64,000 bases of DNA from Clostridiales bacterium UBA7568. Lineage in GTDB: Bacteria > Bacillota > Clostridia > Oscillospirales > CAG-272. The notes beneath the pieces are model-generated. The model had not been told where the DNA came from and did not search any database. It worked only from the letters and a program-made list of their open reading frames with translations. Position numbers and translations under genes: made by a program. The stretch covers positions 124,001 to 188,000 of the forward strand of contig DLLG01000001.1 of the NCBI GenBank assembly GCA_002479075.1, in the 5' to 3' direction. Shown in pieces: positions 43,037 through 52,423 of this stretch (positions are counted from its first letter, which is position 1; the number at the start of each line of letters is the position of its first letter).

Positions 43037-43927
43037 TTAGTTGTTTTTAAGAAATTCCGTAACCTCGGTCATATTCGGTATCGAGGGGGAAGCTCCTTTT
43101 CTGGATACGGCTATCGAGGATGCGGCTGACGCAAGGCGGAGCGCTTCGGCGGGTGTATTTCCGGATGAAACAGCGGAAATGAAGAAGCCTGTGAATGTGT
43201 CACCTGCGGCTGTCGTATCGACTACGGGAACATCAAATATTCCGAACGCACATTTTCCATCCGGACCGCTGTAACGCGCACCCTTATCGCCGAGGGTGAG
43301 CACCGTGCAGATTCCGGGAGCTTTTCTTTCAAGCTCAGAGACTATCTCGTCGGCGTTTGTTTTGCCTGTCATTTCATAGCCTTCCGTTTCGTTGAGAAGC
43401 ATATAGTCAACAAGGGAAGGATCAATTGTTTTAAGCGCTTCGTTCATCGGCGAAGGATTGAGAACGACCTTCATACCTTTCGCTTTTGCCTTCCTGATTA
43501 TAAGATCAAGAGCGTTTATCTCGTTCTGCAAAACGATAAAGTCGCCTTCGGAAAATTCGGAGAGAACTGAATCGATGTATTCTTCCGTCATACAGCGGTT
43601 TGCGCCGCCGTAAATGATTATGCGGTTTTTGCCCTTGGGATCAACCTCTATAATAGCGTGACCGGAGGGTGCGTCAACCTTTCTTATAAGATGGGTGTCA
43701 ACGCCGGCATTTGCGAGAGCATCGACAAGAACATCACCGTTACTGCCGATACAGCCTGCGTGATAAACATTTGCGCCTGCCTTTGCAAGGGAAATCGACT
43801 GATTGAGTCCTTTGCCGCCGCAGAAGGTTTCGCGCTTCAACGCGCTTATCGTCTCTCCGGGAGCGACAAAATGATCTGTGCTGTAAACATAGTCGCAGTT
43901 AAGCGATCCGAAACTGAGTATTTTCAA
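43037..43927 (-). CDS. rbsK: Ribokinase (PfkB family)
   Basis: 296 residues from TTG 43927 behind AAGGAGC; longer frames upstream overlap the previous gene. The two PfkB signatures are visible: N-terminal 'FCGGKGLNQSISLAKAGANV' and C-terminal 'DTTAAGDTFTGFF' with the catalytic Asp. It phosphorylates ribose or a similar sugar. It lies 13 bases after the ADP-ribosylglycohydrolase gene on the same transcript, so it may take the ribose released from ADP-ribosylated substrates; this link is inferred. Confidence 0.85.
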   Translation of the reverse strand: MKILSFGSLNCDYVYSTDHFVAPGETISALKRETFCGGKGLNQSISLAKAGANVYHAGCIGSNGDVLVDALANAGVDTHLIRKVDAPSGHAIIEVDPKGKNRIIIYGGANRCMTEEYIDSVLSEFSEGDFIVLQNEINALDLIIRKAKAKGMKVVLNPSPMNEALKTIDPSLVDYMLLNETEGYEMTGKTNADEIVSELERKAPGICTVLTLGDKGARYSGPDGKCAFGIFDVPVVDTTAAGDTFTGFFISAVSSGNTPAEALRLASAASSIAVSRKGASPSIPNMTEVTEFLKNN

Positions 43928-43940
43928 TGTGATCAGCTCC

Positions 43941-45518
43941 TTATTTCTGTATATTTTCGGGGAAGAACGCGGTTGTTTTCTGTGCCATTTCCTTGATTGA
44001 AACCTTATCAAAACCGAAGATGGAAGCGCAAAGCGTATCGTTTACTCTGCCGCCCCAGTATTCGGGAATGTTGCTTCCGCCGAGAACAACGCCGAGGACA
44101 GAGCCTGCCGTTGCAGCGTTGCAGTCAGTATCGAAGCCTTCGCTAACGGAGAGGCAAACGGTCTTTCCGTAGTCTTTTTCGCCATAAAGCAGGGAAGCTG
44201 CAACTATAACGGCATTGGAGATTGTATGGCACCAGTCGTAATTGTTTCTTTCGTTCCATCTTGCGTGGAGCTTTTTCCATACATCTTCAATCGTTACGCC
44301 GCTTTCATAATCTGCAATAACTTCATTTACGCTCTCATAAAGTCTTGATGTCTTCGGAACATATGCAAGACCTGTTTTTATTATCTCCTTCATATCGTCT
44401 GTGCCGAATGCTGCGGCGATCATTGCAGATACCCACATTTCTCCGTAGATACCGTTTTTGACGTGTGAAATCGAAGCGTCACGGAACGCCATAGAAGCCG
44501 CAGACTTGGGATCGCAGGGGTTTACATAGCCGAAGAAGTCGCCTCTTATCTGCGCGCCGATGTATTCTCTGAAAGCGTTTTTATAAATAGCGGAAACGGG
44601 CGGACGGAAACCGTTTACAAAGTTTCTGTACGCAACGCGCTCGGCTGTGCAGTATGCGTTTTTGCTCTGGCGCTCTATCCAAACGTTCATAACGTCGTTC
44701 GCTGTAAAATCTCTGCCGAACTTTTTGAGGATTATATATCCGATGAGAATATAGTTTGTGTCATCGTCAACGGGCATCATTCCGAAATCGGAAGGATACG
44801 CTCTTTTGTCGATGGGGAAAGAAATGTCCTTCATAACCTCTTCGGTTATCTCTTCTCTTGAAATATAGCGGGAGATGGGATAGTTATTTGTTCTCTTGAG
44901 AATCTCGTTGAGAGTCGGAGTGAGGATGCCTTCAATGGGCTTGCCGAGATAGCAACCGCATATTCTGCCGAGCCAACCGCCATAAACTTTGTCAAGAACA
45001 ATATCGTCTGCGGGTCTTTTGAGCTCTGTGTGATTTTCTGTGCAGAGACGGCATATGTGCTCGTAATCGGAAGGCTCTGTGTATTTATAGTCGCTTTTCT
45101 GCTTTGCATCGCGGACGATCTTATAAATAACGTCTGCAAGCTCATCTTTTGCGGGAGTATCCGGCAGCTTGTGTACCGCATCAAAGAGGGCTTCATATTT
45201 CTCAATATCTTTTCCTTCGTCAACGCACTGCTTATATTCTATGGGAAGCATTTTGCTGTACGATTCCCAACCGCCCCAGCTCGGAAAGTCCGGCGAATCG
45301 TTGATAACGCCTGCACATTCAGCAGTATCGTTTGCGAAGCTGTCTGCCGTAATACCGAAAATATCAGCCATTGAAACGATGTGTGCAAAATCGGGAACCG
45401 TCGCTCCGCTCTCCCATTTCTGGATAGCCTGTCTCGAAACGCCTATAAGCTCGCTCAGCTTTTCCTGGGAAAGCCCCATACGCTTGCGGTTTTCAGCGAT
45501 TTTTTCATATTTGAACAT
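43941..45518 (-). CDS. ADP-ribosylglycohydrolase fused to an XRE helix-turn-helix
   Basis: 525 residues from ATG 45518 behind ACGGAGG. Residues ~5-62 are a Cro/C1 helix-turn-helix ('LSQEKLSELIGVSRQAIQKWESG'). After a linker, residues ~190-520 are an ADP-ribosylglycohydrolase fold: 'YGGWLGRICGCYLGKPIEG', the metal motif 'PVDDDTNYIL' and the second metal motif 'GFDTDCNAATAGS'. The usual second motif is DTDTN; here Thr is Cys. Such enzymes remove ADP-ribose from proteins or hydrolyse small glycosides. The fused DNA-binding part suggests an enzyme that also regulates transcription. Confidence 0.88.
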   Translation of the reverse strand: MFKYEKIAENRKRMGLSQEKLSELIGVSRQAIQKWESGATVPDFAHIVSMADIFGITADSFANDTAECAGVINDSPDFPSWGGWESYSKMLPIEYKQCVDEGKDIEKYEALFDAVHKLPDTPAKDELADVIYKIVRDAKQKSDYKYTEPSDYEHICRLCTENHTELKRPADDIVLDKVYGGWLGRICGCYLGKPIEGILTPTLNEILKRTNNYPISRYISREEITEEVMKDISFPIDKRAYPSDFGMMPVDDDTNYILIGYIILKKFGRDFTANDVMNVWIERQSKNAYCTAERVAYRNFVNGFRPPVSAIYKNAFREYIGAQIRGDFFGYVNPCDPKSAASMAFRDASISHVKNGIYGEMWVSAMIAAAFGTDDMKEIIKTGLAYVPKTSRLYESVNEVIADYESGVTIEDVWKKLHARWNERNNYDWCHTISNAVIVAASLLYGEKDYGKTVCLSVSEGFDTDCNAATAGSVLGVVLGGSNIPEYWGGRVNDTLCASIFGFDKVSIKEMAQKTTAFFPENIQK

Positions 45519-45560
45519 TGTGGTTTTTCCTCCGTAAACATAATATTTTCCACGCAGTCT

Positions 45561-45589
45561 ATTGTAACCTAAACTTTGCAATAAGTCAA
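45561..45589 (-). promoter_or_regulatory. Promoter of the ARH/ribokinase operon
   Basis: Minus strand TTGACT (45584-45589), 17 bases, TACAAT (45561-45566). Confidence 0.75.
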
Positions 45590-45654
45590 GCGAAATATGT
45601 CACTATTTTTCTCAATTTACAATACGGAAACAAAACGGTTACACACTTTGACTG

Positions 45655-45683
45655 TTGAAAACGGTTTGCTGTTGTGATATAAT
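45655..45683 (+). promoter_or_regulatory. Promoter of NUDIX gene
   Basis: TTGAAA (45655-45660), 17 bases, TATAAT (45678-45683). Confidence 0.75.
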
Positions 45684-45746
45684 TACGAGCGCACGGGTTT
45701 TGCGTCGAAAAACAAAGAAAATCGTATCCTCTGCAAAGGAGAATGT

Positions 45747-46196
45747 ATGGAAAATAATATTGAAAAAACGGAACTCACGAATATGTGTATGATAACCGAC
45801 GGAGACAGAATTCTCGTTCAGAACAGGGTAAAAAGCTGGTGCGGGGTAGCATTTCCGGGAGGCCACGTTGAAAAATACGAGTCGATTGTCGATTCGGTCG
45901 TTCGTGAGGTCAAGGAGGAGACAGGGCTTATAATATCCGATCCGCAGCTTTGCGGGATAAAACAATGGTTTTCGGGCGATGTCCGCAGTATTTGTTTTCT
46001 CTTTAAGGCAAATTCCTTTGCAGGAGAGCTGCGGTCAAGCGACGAAGGTGAAAATTTCTGGATAAGGCGGGAGGACATCGGCAAGTATGTGCTTGCTCCG
46101 AGATTCGAAATTCTGCTTTCTGTCTTTGAAAACCCCGATATCAGCGAATATTTTCATCTTGAAAACAAAACAGAGGATATTTGTGAGTTGAAATAA
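45747..46196 (+). CDS. NUDIX hydrolase, 8-oxo-dGTP diphosphatase-like
   Basis: 149 residues, ATG behind AAAGGAG. The Nudix box is complete: Gly in 'FPGGHVEKYE' through 'REVKEETGL' (residues about 38-62), in the GX5EX7REUXEEXGU spacing. Family members hydrolyse oxidised nucleoside triphosphates. A close paralogue at 35829-36296 is broken by an amber codon. Confidence 0.9.
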   Translation: MENNIEKTELTNMCMITDGDRILVQNRVKSWCGVAFPGGHVEKYESIVDSVVREVKEETGLIISDPQLCGIKQWFSGDVRSICFLFKANSFAGELRSSDEGENFWIRREDIGKYVLAPRFEILLSVFENPDISEYFHLENKTEDICELK

Positions 46197-46218
46197 CTCA
46201 AAAAATCCAAAAGAACGG

Positions 46219-46247
46219 TTGACAGAGGAAATTTATTGTGATACAAT
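46219..46247 (+). promoter_or_regulatory. Promoter of the SCIFF operon
   Basis: TTGACA (46219-46224), 17 bases, TACAAT (46242-46247). Confidence 0.8.
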
Positions 46248-46289
46248 GGTACAGTAAATTGCATCATCAAAGAAACGGAGATACATATT

Positions 46290-46451
46290 ATGAAAAGAAT
46301 CACAACTCTTAAGACAAGAAACCTCTGCAAGAGCGCTAAAAACGGCGGTTGCGGCGAATGCCAGACATCCTGCCAGTCCGCTTGCAAAACAAGCTGCGGC
46401 GTAGCAAATCAGTCTTGCGAGAACAAAAAGGCTTCCGAAAAGAAGAACTGA
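46290..46451 (+). CDS. scfA: SCIFF ranthipeptide precursor
   Basis: 53 residues. The C-terminal part has the diagnostic spacing C-x2-C-x3-C-x3-C-x3-C-x6-C in 'CGECQTSCQSACKTSCG' and 'QSCEN', six cysteines within about 25 residues, plus an extra Cys at residue 13. This is the 'six cysteines in forty-five' precursor found in nearly all Clostridia. ScfB, encoded 73 bases downstream, joins cysteines to downstream residues by radical-made thioether links. Mature function is debated (quorum-like signalling has been proposed). Confidence 0.95.
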   Translation: MKRITTLKTRNLCKSAKNGGCGECQTSCQSACKTSCGVANQSCENKKASEKKN

Positions 46452-46465
46452 AAGAACTTTCAGCA

Positions 46466-46496
46466 AAAAGTGCCGCCCTTGCTGGCGGCACTTTTT
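46466..46496 (+). terminator. Attenuating hairpin between scfA and scfB
   Basis: AAAGTGCCGCC CTTGCT GGCGGCACTTTTT. It lies after the peptide and before the maturase, so most transcripts should end here and scfA be made in excess over scfB. Confidence 0.8.
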
Positions 46497-46524
46497 AAAT
46501 ATTTGATAAACCGGAGGAACAGCA

Positions 46525-47910
46525 ATGTTACACCAATATAAACTGAACGGATATAACATCGTGCTTGACACGTGTTCCGGCGCTGTGCACGTTGTTGACG
46601 ACGTTGCATACGACATAATTGCCGAATATGAGAGCAGATCACGCGATGAGATAGTACGCCATATGCTTGAAAAATACAGCGACAGAGCCGATGTCACGGA
46701 AGAAGATGTCAACGCCTGCATCGACGATATAACCGCCCTTAAAGAGGACGGTCAGCTCTTCACGCCGGATACTTTTGAAGATATGGCGGGGACCTTCAAG
46801 GAACGCAGCGGAAACGTTATAAAAGCGCTTTGCCTGCACGTTGCGCACACCTGCAACCTCAACTGCTCATACTGCTTTGCAAGCCAGGGAAAATATCACG
46901 GCGAAAGGGCGCTTATGAGCTTTGAAGTCGGTAAGCGCGCCATTGATTTTCTCATTGAAAATTCGGGAGAAAGACGCAATCTCGAAGTTGACTTCTTCGG
47001 CGGCGAGCCGCTGATGAACTGGGATGTTGTCAAGCAGATCGTCGAATATGCCCGCTCAGTCGAAAAGCAGCGCGGGAAGAACTTTCGTTTTACTCTGACG
47101 ACGAACGGCGTTCTGATAGATGATGATGTTATAGAGTTTTCAAACAGAGAGATGAGCAATGTTGTCCTCAGCCTTGACGGCCGTAAGGAAATACACGACG
47201 CAACGAGAGTCGATTACGCGGGAAACGGCAGCTATGACAGAATAGTGCCGAAGTTTCAGAAGCTCGTCGCATCACGCGGCGGCAAGAACTACTATATGCG
47301 CGGAACGTTTACTCATCGCAATCCGGACTTTACAAATGACGTTTTTCATATGGCGGATCTCGGTTTTACGGAGCTCAGTATGGAGCCTGTTGTCTGCTCT
47401 CCCGACGACCCTATGGCGCTCACTCCGGAGGATATTGAAATTGTAAAAGAGCAATATGAAATTCTTGCAAAGGAAATGCTCAAAAGAGAAAAAGAGGGCA
47501 GAGGCTTTACGTTCTATCACTATATGATAGACCTTACGGCAGGTCCCTGCATTTATAAACGCATTTCCGGATGCGGATCCGGAACCGAGTATATGGCTGT
47601 TACACCTTGGGGCGACCTTTACCCCTGTCATCAGTTTGTCGGGGAGGAATCATATAAACTCGGAGACATATGGAACGGCGTGACAAACGACACCCTGCGC
47701 GACGATTTTCGCTGTTGCAATGCGTATGCCCGCCCTGAATGTAAGGACTGCTGGGCGAAGCTCTATTGCTCCGGCGGTTGTGCGGCGAACGCATACCACG
47801 CTTCCGGCTCGATAAGAGGCGTTTATAAGCCGGGATGCGAGCTTTTCAAAAAGAGAATAGAATGCGCAATAATGATTAAGGCCGCGGAAAATGCGGAGAG
47901 CGAAAGCTGA
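46525..47910 (+). CDS. scfB: SCIFF maturase, radical SAM thioether synthase
   Basis: 461 residues. An N-terminal RiPP recognition element (about 1-85) is followed by the radical SAM domain with CxxxCxxC in 'HTCNLNCSYCFA' (about 110-120). The C-terminal SPASM/twitch region holds further Cys including 'PGCELF' and 'CKDCWAKLYCSGGCAAN' for two auxiliary iron-sulfur clusters. It cross-links the ScfA cysteines. The next gene starts three bases after the stop, so it may share this transcript. Confidence 0.96.
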   Translation: MLHQYKLNGYNIVLDTCSGAVHVVDDVAYDIIAEYESRSRDEIVRHMLEKYSDRADVTEEDVNACIDDITALKEDGQLFTPDTFEDMAGTFKERSGNVIKALCLHVAHTCNLNCSYCFASQGKYHGERALMSFEVGKRAIDFLIENSGERRNLEVDFFGGEPLMNWDVVKQIVEYARSVEKQRGKNFRFTLTTNGVLIDDDVIEFSNREMSNVVLSLDGRKEIHDATRVDYAGNGSYDRIVPKFQKLVASRGGKNYYMRGTFTHRNPDFTNDVFHMADLGFTELSMEPVVCSPDDPMALTPEDIEIVKEQYEILAKEMLKREKEGRGFTFYHYMIDLTAGPCIYKRISGCGSGTEYMAVTPWGDLYPCHQFVGEESYKLGDIWNGVTNDTLRDDFRCCNAYARPECKDCWAKLYCSGGCAANAYHASGSIRGVYKPGCELFKKRIECAIMIKAAENAESES

Positions 47911-47913
47911 AAT

Positions 47914-49248
47914 ATGAATACTCCTATATTTGATTTTGTGCGAAAATATGCGGCGGACGGCGGCGTCAGACTTCATATGCCGGGACACAAAGGAAATTCG
48001 TTTCTTGGTTGTGAGCAGTTTGATATTACTGAAATAAAAGGCGCGGACGAGCTTTATGCGGCTGACGGAATAATCGCAGAGAGCGAGAAAAATGCCGCAT
48101 CTCTTTTCAACACGGCAAGAACGGTCTATTCAACTGAGGGCTCGAGCCAATGCATTCGCGCAATGATATACCTTGCATCGACGGAAAACGGAGGGGACCA
48201 TCGCAAATATGTCCTTGCGGCGAGAAACGTGCACAAAACATTTATCTACGCGCTTGCGCTTTGCGATGTTGATGTCATTTGGCTGTCAGGCAAGACAGAC
48301 TCGGTATGCAGTTGCGAAATAGCCGCTTGCGACGTTGAAAACGCCCTGAAAAATGCGGAATGTCCTCCGATAGCGGTATATGTGACATCGCCCGACTACC
48401 TTGGCAGGCGCCTCCCGATAAAAGAAATTGCGGATGTTTGCCATAAATACGGAACGAAGCTCATAGTTGACAATGCACACGGCGCATACCTACATTTTCT
48501 TCCCGAAAAATCACACCCAATCGACCTCGGAGCAGATATGTGTTGCGACTCTGCGCATAAGACGCTTCCTTCGTTGACAGGAGGGGCTTATCTGCATATA
48601 AGCAAATCCGCGCCCGAATATTATTCCGAAAATGCAAAAAACGCAATGGCGCTTTTCGGATCGACGAGCCCTTCTTATCTGACTCTTTCGTCTCTTGACC
48701 TCTGCAACCGGTATCTGTCTGACGGGTTTGAAGCCAAGCTCCGGGAGAAAGCGGAACAGATAAATAATGCAAAGCAGGCACTGACGGAAAACGGATGGGA
48801 CATAATCCCTTCGGAGCCTATGAAAATAACAATTCTCGCGCCCCAAGGAAAGAGCGGGACGGAGCTTGCGAATTTTTTGCGTTCTGCGGGCTTTGAATGC
48901 GAATATGCCGACGGAGAATACGTTGTTTTAATGATTTCTTGCGAAACAAAAGAAAGCGAGCTTCTTTCTCTTGTACGCAAAATGGAAAAAAATCTCATGC
49001 CTCAGAGAAAACCGTTTGTTTTCACAACTTCTGCTCCGCAAAAAGCTATGACGGTTCGCGAGGCAATATTTTCAAAAAGCGAAACAATTCCCGTATCGCT
49101 TGCAAAAGGCAGAATCTGCGCCGATCCGACGGTCGGCTGCCCCCCTGCGGTTCCGATAGCAGTATCCGGAGAAATAATAGGGGAAGAACAAATCCAGCTT
49201 TTTCTGCATTACGGAACGGACAAAATATCGGTTGTTAAAAGAAAATAA
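47914..49248 (+). CDS. Orn/Lys/Arg decarboxylase family, PLP-dependent
   Basis: 444 residues, fold-type I. 'LHMPGHKGNSFL' near the N terminus and 'DSAHKTLPSLTGGAYLH' with the PLP-binding Lys are the family signatures. The short form (~450 residues) matches arginine or lysine decarboxylases of the SpeA/YaaO type in Firmicutes; the substrate cannot be told by sequence. It starts immediately after scfB, which may only be a chance operon neighbour. Confidence 0.88.
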   Translation: MNTPIFDFVRKYAADGGVRLHMPGHKGNSFLGCEQFDITEIKGADELYAADGIIAESEKNAASLFNTARTVYSTEGSSQCIRAMIYLASTENGGDHRKYVLAARNVHKTFIYALALCDVDVIWLSGKTDSVCSCEIAACDVENALKNAECPPIAVYVTSPDYLGRRLPIKEIADVCHKYGTKLIVDNAHGAYLHFLPEKSHPIDLGADMCCDSAHKTLPSLTGGAYLHISKSAPEYYSENAKNAMALFGSTSPSYLTLSSLDLCNRYLSDGFEAKLREKAEQINNAKQALTENGWDIIPSEPMKITILAPQGKSGTELANFLRSAGFECEYADGEYVVLMISCETKESELLSLVRKMEKNLMPQRKPFVFTTSAPQKAMTVREAIFSKSETIPVSLAKGRICADPTVGCPPAVPIAVSGEIIGEEQIQLFLHYGTDKISVVKRK

Positions 49249-49254
49249 TATCAA

Positions 49255-49291
49255 AGCCGACGCAGAGATTTTTTGCGTCGGCTGCTTTTTG
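49255..49291 (+). terminator. Intrinsic terminator
   Basis: AGCCGACGCA / TGCGTCGGCT, then GCTTTTTG. Confidence 0.8.
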
Positions 49292-49387
49292 CTCTCTGAT
49301 TTCTCTTGCTTTTTTCCGAGCATTGTGATATTATGTAAAAAAGCTGTTTCAGACAGCAAAATTTTATATAAGCAGAACGGAGTACAT

Positions 49388-50917
49388 ATGAAAAAGATTT
49401 TTGCGCTTATTCTTGCCGTTATGATGCTTGCTTTGGCGGCCGCCGGCTGTTCAAAAGGCGGAAACGATGTTACAACGACAAGTTCCTCCGACTCGACAAC
49501 GACATCGGCAACCACCGTCGTCGATCCTGTCAAAAAAGATCCGATAGCTCATATCACGTTTGACGAGCTTACAGAATCGCTTGAGTTTATTGACGATACG
49601 GGTAATGGTCATAATGCGGTTGCAAACGGCAGTCTCAAAATTGTCGAAGGACGATTCGGCAATGCCGTGTATATCGAATCGGCCGGTCAACATATCGAAA
49701 TTCCAGATTCCGAGGATTTCAAGCTCTCGAAAAGCGACAGTTTCACAATAGAAATCTGGTTCAAATGGAGCGAGACGTTTTCCGGTAGTAACTGGCCTTG
49801 CGTTATCCAGAAGGGTCTTGTTCAGAAAGAAAACAAATTCAATTACGTAGGCTTTTGGATAAACTCCGGAGACAAAAAGCTCAACCTCGGCACTACCTCA
49901 TCAACCTCGTCAAACTTCTGCAACACGCCTGCAAATGAGGAGGTCGGAACTGCGTGGCATCACGCCGTCGCTGTTCAGGATGCCAAAGCGGGAACAATTA
50001 CTTACTATCTTGACGACAAATACGTCGCTCAACTCACGGCAATCGATGCCTCATCAAATGGTTGCCCGTTTACAATCGGTTACAACGGTGCGGACGGTCA
50101 GTATATAGGCGCGATAGATGAGCTCAATATCTATGATTACGCTATCGATATGAGCGATATCAACATCCCGAAGTCTGTTGACAGTATGCTCTTCAAAACA
50201 TATGATTACAAGAGCGAAAAGACAGGGAAGAGTTATAGCCTTCCTTACCGCGTTTTCCTTCCGGACGGCTATGATACCGCCTCAGCAGAGAAATATCCTG
50301 TTCTCCTCTTTCTTCACGGCTACGGCGAAAAAGGCAGCGACAACGCAAGTCAGATAAGAGTCCTCGGCGGAGCTAATCTGCTTCTTGATCAGTTGGTTGC
50401 AGACGGAAGCTGCGTTGTGATTGCACCTCAATGCAATGACCCTGCGGAATATAACTGGGTCGATATTAATCACCGATGGGCGACGGGAACACGTCAAAGC
50501 CTTCCCGAAAACCCGACTGTGACGCTTGAAGCGGCAACACAGCTCCTTCTCGACTATATAAACGAGGGGAAAATTGATAAGAATCGTGTTTATGTTTCAG
50601 GACTTTCTATGGGCGGATATGGAACTTGGGAGATCATTGCAAGAAATCCCGATCTTTTCGCGGCCGCAGTTCCTCTTTGCGGAGCTGGAATTCTTTCCTC
50701 TGCAGAGTCACTTAAAGATATGGCTATCTGGGCATTCCACGGAGATTCCGATACAACAGTTCCCGCAAGCGGAACCAGAGATATGGAAAATGCCATAAAA
50801 GCCGCAGGCGGAACGAAAATCCGCGCTACGTATTATTCCGGCGTCGGACACAACGTATGGCCTTATGCCTATGCAGAAGCAGGACTTGTCGATTGGATAC
50901 TTGCACAATCCAAATAA
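49388..50917 (+). CDS. Secreted lipoprotein with LamG-like domain and alpha/beta-hydrolase esterase
   Basis: 509 residues from ATG 49388 (a longer open frame runs upstream without a ribosome site). Lipobox 'AAAGC' (Cys ~21), a Thr/Ser linker, then a concanavalin/LamG beta-sandwich (about 55-240, 'ITFDELTESLEFIDDTGNGHNAV', 'FTIEIWFKW'), and a C-terminal esterase domain (about 265-505) with nucleophile elbow 'GLSMGGYG', Asp in 'FHGDSDTTVP' and His in 'GVGHNVW'. Similar to PHB depolymerase/feruloyl esterase-like enzymes. Probably acts on plant or host glycan esters outside the cell. Confidence 0.85.
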   Translation: MKKIFALILAVMMLALAAAGCSKGGNDVTTTSSSDSTTTSATTVVDPVKKDPIAHITFDELTESLEFIDDTGNGHNAVANGSLKIVEGRFGNAVYIESAGQHIEIPDSEDFKLSKSDSFTIEIWFKWSETFSGSNWPCVIQKGLVQKENKFNYVGFWINSGDKKLNLGTTSSTSSNFCNTPANEEVGTAWHHAVAVQDAKAGTITYYLDDKYVAQLTAIDASSNGCPFTIGYNGADGQYIGAIDELNIYDYAIDMSDINIPKSVDSMLFKTYDYKSEKTGKSYSLPYRVFLPDGYDTASAEKYPVLLFLHGYGEKGSDNASQIRVLGGANLLLDQLVADGSCVVIAPQCNDPAEYNWVDINHRWATGTRQSLPENPTVTLEAATQLLLDYINEGKIDKNRVYVSGLSMGGYGTWEIIARNPDLFAAAVPLCGAGILSSAESLKDMAIWAFHGDSDTTVPASGTRDMENAIKAAGGTKIRATYYSGVGHNVWPYAYAEAGLVDWILAQSK

Positions 50918-50930
50918 ACTCAATTAACAC

Positions 50931-50957
50931 AAAACCCACTGCGTTGCAGTGGGTTTT
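50931..50957. terminator. Bidirectional terminator
   Basis: AAAACCCACTGC GTT GCAGTGGGTTTT between the esterase gene and glyS. Confidence 0.85.
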
Positions 50958-51005
50958 ATATTGCTTTGAAGAAATACCACGAAGCTGTATCGTTTGTCAA
51001 TTAAA

Positions 51006-52403
51006 TCAGAACTCGAGTCTCTTTTCAATGTATTCGCGGAGATCTGAGATCTTTATGCGCTCCTGCTGCATCGTGTCTCTGTCGCGGACTGTGACGCAAC
51101 CGTCGTTTTCCGAGTCAAAGTCATAGGTTATGCAGAACGGCGTGCCGATTTCGTCTTCTCTGCGGTATCTCTTGCCGATCGAGCCGGTTTCGTCAAAGTC
51201 TGTCGGGAAATATTTTGCGAGCTCATTGTGTATCTCAACGGCTTTGTCGCTGAGCTTTTTCGAAAGGGGAAGCACAGCTGCTTTAAAGGGGGCGAGGGCG
51301 GGATGCAGATGAAGAACCGTGCGAACGTCGCCTTCGCCGATCTCTTCTTCATCGTAAGCGTCGCAAAGGAATGCGAGGAACGAACGCTCAACACCGAGTG
51401 AAGGCTCGATAACATAAGGAATGTATCTTTCGTTCTTGTCCGGATCGAAATACGTAAGATCCTTGCCGGATGTGTTCTGATGCTGAGTAAGGTCGTAATC
51501 TGTTCTGTCGGCAACGCCCCAAAGCTCGCCCCAACCGAACGGGAAAAGGAATTCGAAGTCTGTTGTTGCTTTTGAATAGAAGCAGAGCTCCTCGGGGTCG
51601 TGGTCGCGCAGGCGGAGATGTTCTTCCGTCATACCGAGGGAGAGAAGCCAGTTCTTGCAGAACGAGCGCCAATAAGCAAACCATTCAAGATCCGTTCCGG
51701 GCTGGCAGAAGAATTCAAGCTCCATCTGTTCAAACTCGCGGACACGGAAAATAAAGTTTCCTGGAGTGATTTCGTTACGGAACGATTTACCTATCTGTCC
51801 GATACCGAAGGGGAGCTTTTTACGGGTTGTACGCTGAACATTTACGAAGTTGACGAATATACCCTGTGCCGTTTCGGGGCGTAGGTAAACCGTGTTTTTA
51901 GCGTCCTCGGTAACTCCCTGGAATGTTTTGAACATAAGGTTGAACTGGCGTATGTCTGTAAAGTTGTGCTTGCCGCAGGAGGGGCAGGGAATATTGTGTT
52001 CTTCAATGAAATCTTTCATTTCAGCCTGTGTAAAAGCGTCGATCGGCTTTGAAAGCGTTGTACCTGTTTCTGCACAGTAATCTTCAATGAGCTTGTCCGC
52101 GCGGAAACGCTCCTTGCATTCGCGGCAGTCCATAAGAGGGTCTGAAAATCCGCCGAGATGTCCGGACGCAACCCAAGTCTGCGGGTTCATAAGAATTGCA
52201 GCGTCAAGACCGACGTTATACGGGCTTTCCTGAACAAACTTCTTCCACCAAGCCTTCTTTATGTTATTTTTCATTTCAACGCCGAGCGGACCGTAATCCC
52301 AGGTGTTTGCGAGACCGCCGTAAATTTCGGAGCCTGCGAATACAAATCCTCTGTTTTTACAGAGCGCAACGAGCTTTTCCATTGTTTTTTGTGACTGTTC
52401 CAT
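51006..52403 (-). CDS. glyS: Glycyl-tRNA synthetase, class II single chain
   Basis: 465 residues, the dimeric type found in archaea, eukaryotes and part of the Firmicutes, not the alpha2-beta2 GlyQS form. 'YGGLANTWDYGPLGVEMKNNIKKAWW' is motif 1, 'LRPETAQGIFVNF' and 'FRNEITPGNFIFRVREFEQMELEFF' motif 2 and 'PSLGVERSFLAF' motif 3. The C-terminal anticodon-binding domain spans about 365-465. Charges tRNA-Gly. Last gene of a run with ruvX and a PfkB-like gene; no T-box is present in the 20-base gap. Confidence 0.97.
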   Translation of the reverse strand: MEQSQKTMEKLVALCKNRGFVFAGSEIYGGLANTWDYGPLGVEMKNNIKKAWWKKFVQESPYNVGLDAAILMNPQTWVASGHLGGFSDPLMDCRECKERFRADKLIEDYCAETGTTLSKPIDAFTQAEMKDFIEEHNIPCPSCGKHNFTDIRQFNLMFKTFQGVTEDAKNTVYLRPETAQGIFVNFVNVQRTTRKKLPFGIGQIGKSFRNEITPGNFIFRVREFEQMELEFFCQPGTDLEWFAYWRSFCKNWLLSLGMTEEHLRLRDHDPEELCFYSKATTDFEFLFPFGWGELWGVADRTDYDLTQHQNTSGKDLTYFDPDKNERYIPYVIEPSLGVERSFLAFLCDAYDEEEIGEGDVRTVLHLHPALAPFKAAVLPLSKKLSDKAVEIHNELAKYFPTDFDETGSIGKRYRREDEIGTPFCITYDFDSENDGCVTVRDRDTMQQERIKISDLREYIEKRLEF

Positions 52404-52423
52404 AGCATTTATATCCTTTGCAA

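Noticed and set aside
52404..52423. T-box before glyS, and likewise before valS
   Set aside because: Gaps of 20 and 65 bases are too short and have no T-box core; only thrS has one.
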